A stretch of 64,000 bases of DNA, taken from the NCBI RefSeq assembly GCF_014202645.1, contig NZ_JACHHG010000001.1:186001-250000 (forward strand), read 5' to 3'. Source of the DNA: Deinobacterium chartae. GTDB lineage: Bacteria; Deinococcota; Deinococci; Deinococcales; Deinococcaceae. A program made the position numbers and the translations under genes. The notes beneath the pieces are model-generated. The model was not told the origin of the DNA and made no database searches. It saw only the letters and a program-made list of their open reading frames with translations. Shown here piece by piece: positions 62,910 to 64,000 of the stretch (within the stretch, counting starts at the first letter, position 1; each line of letters starts with the position of its first letter).

Positions 62910-64000
62910 TCAGCGCAATACCAGCGGATACAGCTCGATGGTATCTCCGGGCCGCACCTCGTTGCGGCTGAGGATCCCGATGGACACCGTGCCGCGCAGC
63001 GTGCGCAGGCGGTTGATCAGCTCAAAGGTATCGGCCGCACTCAACCCACCGTCACGGATGTTCTCCGCCGGAACCCCCAGCGCCTCGAGGGCCACCACCG
63101 CGCTCTCGACCAGCTCGTCGATCTGTTCGCGGATCTCGTTGCTGGTCTTGGGCAGCGCGCCGCCCAGGGTGATGTTGCGGGTCCGGATCGGCTGGGCCTT
63201 CGGGTAAACCGTCGTGTTCGGCACCAACCGCGCCTCGAGGGTTAACGGATAGCCTTGGACCTGGTTGGTGGCGCTGCGCAGGGTCAGCAGCGCAGCGCCC
63301 TGCATGGTCTCGAGGCGACGCAGCAGCGCCTGCTGCTGTTCGGCGGGCAGCACCGCGCTGGGATTGCCGCGCGCGCCACGCGCATACGCCCGGCTCTGCG
63401 CCTCGCGCAGCACGCGCGCCAAGCCGGCCTCTCCCACGGTGGGCTCCAAAACCGCCTGATGCACCAAGTCGCCGCGCAGCACGATGTACTGCCCGGTGCG
63501 CTGCGCGGCCAGCTCGTTGCTCTGCCGCACGTAGTCGAGCCGCAGGCGCCGCGCCTCGTCCTCGAGGCGTTCGAACTCGCCCTGCAGCTTGGCTATGTCC
63601 GCGCGCAGGCGATCGTTCTGCGCCTGCAGGCGGCCCGACTCGGCCTTGAGCATGCGGCCCTGGTCAAACAGACCCTGGTTGTCGGCCTGCAAGCGGCTGT
63701 TCTCGCGCTGCAGCCGCACCTGCTGGTTCTGCAGGCGACGCGCCTGATCCTGGAGCGGCACCAGCTGGACCCGCAGCGCCTCGAGCTCGCGCTTCTCGCG
63801 CCTCAGCTCCTGGTTCAGCCGGGCATTGCGGGCCTCGAGCTCGTCGCGCGCGGCCTCCAGCGAGGCGAGCTGCTCTTGCAGCCGGGACGAGCGCGCCTCG
63901 AGGGCCCTGGCAGTGTTCTCGGCGCGTTCGCGCTGCGCTTCGGCGGCGCGGGCACGCTGCTGCGCGCGCTCGGTACGCGCTTCGAACTGCGCGGCGCGCG
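62910..64000 (-). CDS. Coiled-coil protein of the DUF3084 type (5' end outside window)
   Basis: The frame is open to the right edge, so the N-terminus is missing; 363 residues are visible. The visible start is a long heptad-patterned coiled coil rich in Arg/Glu/Leu (about the first 170 residues), then a globular C-terminal domain with QYIVLRGDLVHQAVLEP, LEARLVPNTTVYPKAQPIRTRNI and a closing NEVRPGDTIELYPLVL. This matches DUF3084 proteins of Deinococcus-Thermus and cyanobacteria, which usually have N-terminal membrane helices. Function unknown; a structural envelope role has been suggested by the architecture only. Confidence 0.85.
   Translation of the reverse strand, partial: RAAQFEARTERAQQRARAAEAQRERAENTARALEARSSRLQEQLASLEAARDELEARNARLNQELRREKRELEALRVQLVPLQDQARRLQNQQVRLQRENSRLQADNQGLFDQGRMLKAESGRLQAQNDRLRADIAKLQGEFERLEDEARRLRLDYVRQSNELAAQRTGQYIVLRGDLVHQAVLEPTVGEAGLARVLREAQSRAYARGARGNPSAVLPAEQQQALLRRLETMQGAALLTLRSATNQVQGYPLTLEARLVPNTTVYPKAQPIRTRNITLGGALPKTSNEIREQIDELVESAVVALEALGVPAENIRDGGLSAADTFELINRLRTLRGTVSIGILSRNEVRPGDTIELYPLVLR

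Overview
The window is high-GC (roughly two thirds G+C), dense with genes, and reads as chromosome of a Deinococcus-group bacterium (Deinococcaceae). Three things point there: a glutaminyl-tRNA synthetase carrying a C-terminal YqeY/GatB-type extension, a genome style in which many start codons sit 5-7 bases downstream of a -10-like hexamer (leaderless mRNAs), and an extreme excess of the palindrome CTCGAG (16 copies counted in the first 2.46 kb). I see no rRNA, tRNA, CRISPR array, insertion sequence, prophage or plasmid gene. Both edges cut genes: a NlpC/P60 peptidase at the left and a coiled-coil protein at the right.

Layout. 1-2.4 kb: a murein-peptide recycling operon (NlpC/P60 peptidase, Ala-Glu epimerase, metallo-hydrolase). 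2.5-9.7 kb: uvrC, a divergent LysR/TDT-transporter pair, a Tam-like methyltransferase with a VOC protein, and argS. 9.8-16.8 kb: small genes, mostly leaderless, including three tandem lipoproteins, a TPR protein, a MocR-type regulator, comF and a tandem winged-helix protein. 16.9-20.1 kb: DUF1684 and S4 proteins, then a three-gene secreted operon in which one product has a dockerin-type calcium repeat and another a cohesin-like domain, both with long Pro/Thr-rich tails. 20.2-25.0 kb: a PreP-like M16 protease, a DUF1540 protein and two unknowns.

25.1-34.2 kb: a GntR/FadR-type regulator facing a seven-gene sugar operon (DapA-type aldolase, solute-binding protein, two permeases, sialidase-like protein, fucose-isomerase-like protein, FGGY kinase). 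A near-identical 19-20 bp operator is placed in inverted orientation at both divergent promoters. 34.3-37.7 kb: glnS with YqeY fusion, a low-GC island, and an orphan cytochrome c.

37.8-50.8 kb: an eleven-gene minus-strand set for reductive pyrimidine catabolism. It has a dihydropyrimidine dehydrogenase pair (PreT/PreA), dihydropyrimidinase, an NMT1-type ABC importer, a carbamoyl-amidase, a PucR regulator, a class III aminotransferase and (methyl)malonate-semialdehyde dehydrogenase: uracil/thymine to acetyl-/propionyl-CoA with its own uptake system. It is driven by a canonical TTGACA-N17-GATACT promoter with an overlapping palindrome.

51.4-57.9 kb: a second sugar ABC importer with a translationally coupled HAD phosphatase, an orphan FecB-like binding protein and a ring-cleaving dioxygenase. 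58.0-64.0 kb: a large PAS-GGDEF-GAF-HD-GYP cyclic-di-GMP protein, a WYL regulator, a small membrane protein and the coiled-coil protein. In all three ABC operons a GC-rich hairpin lies just 3' of the binding-protein gene, and neither sugar importer has its own ATPase.
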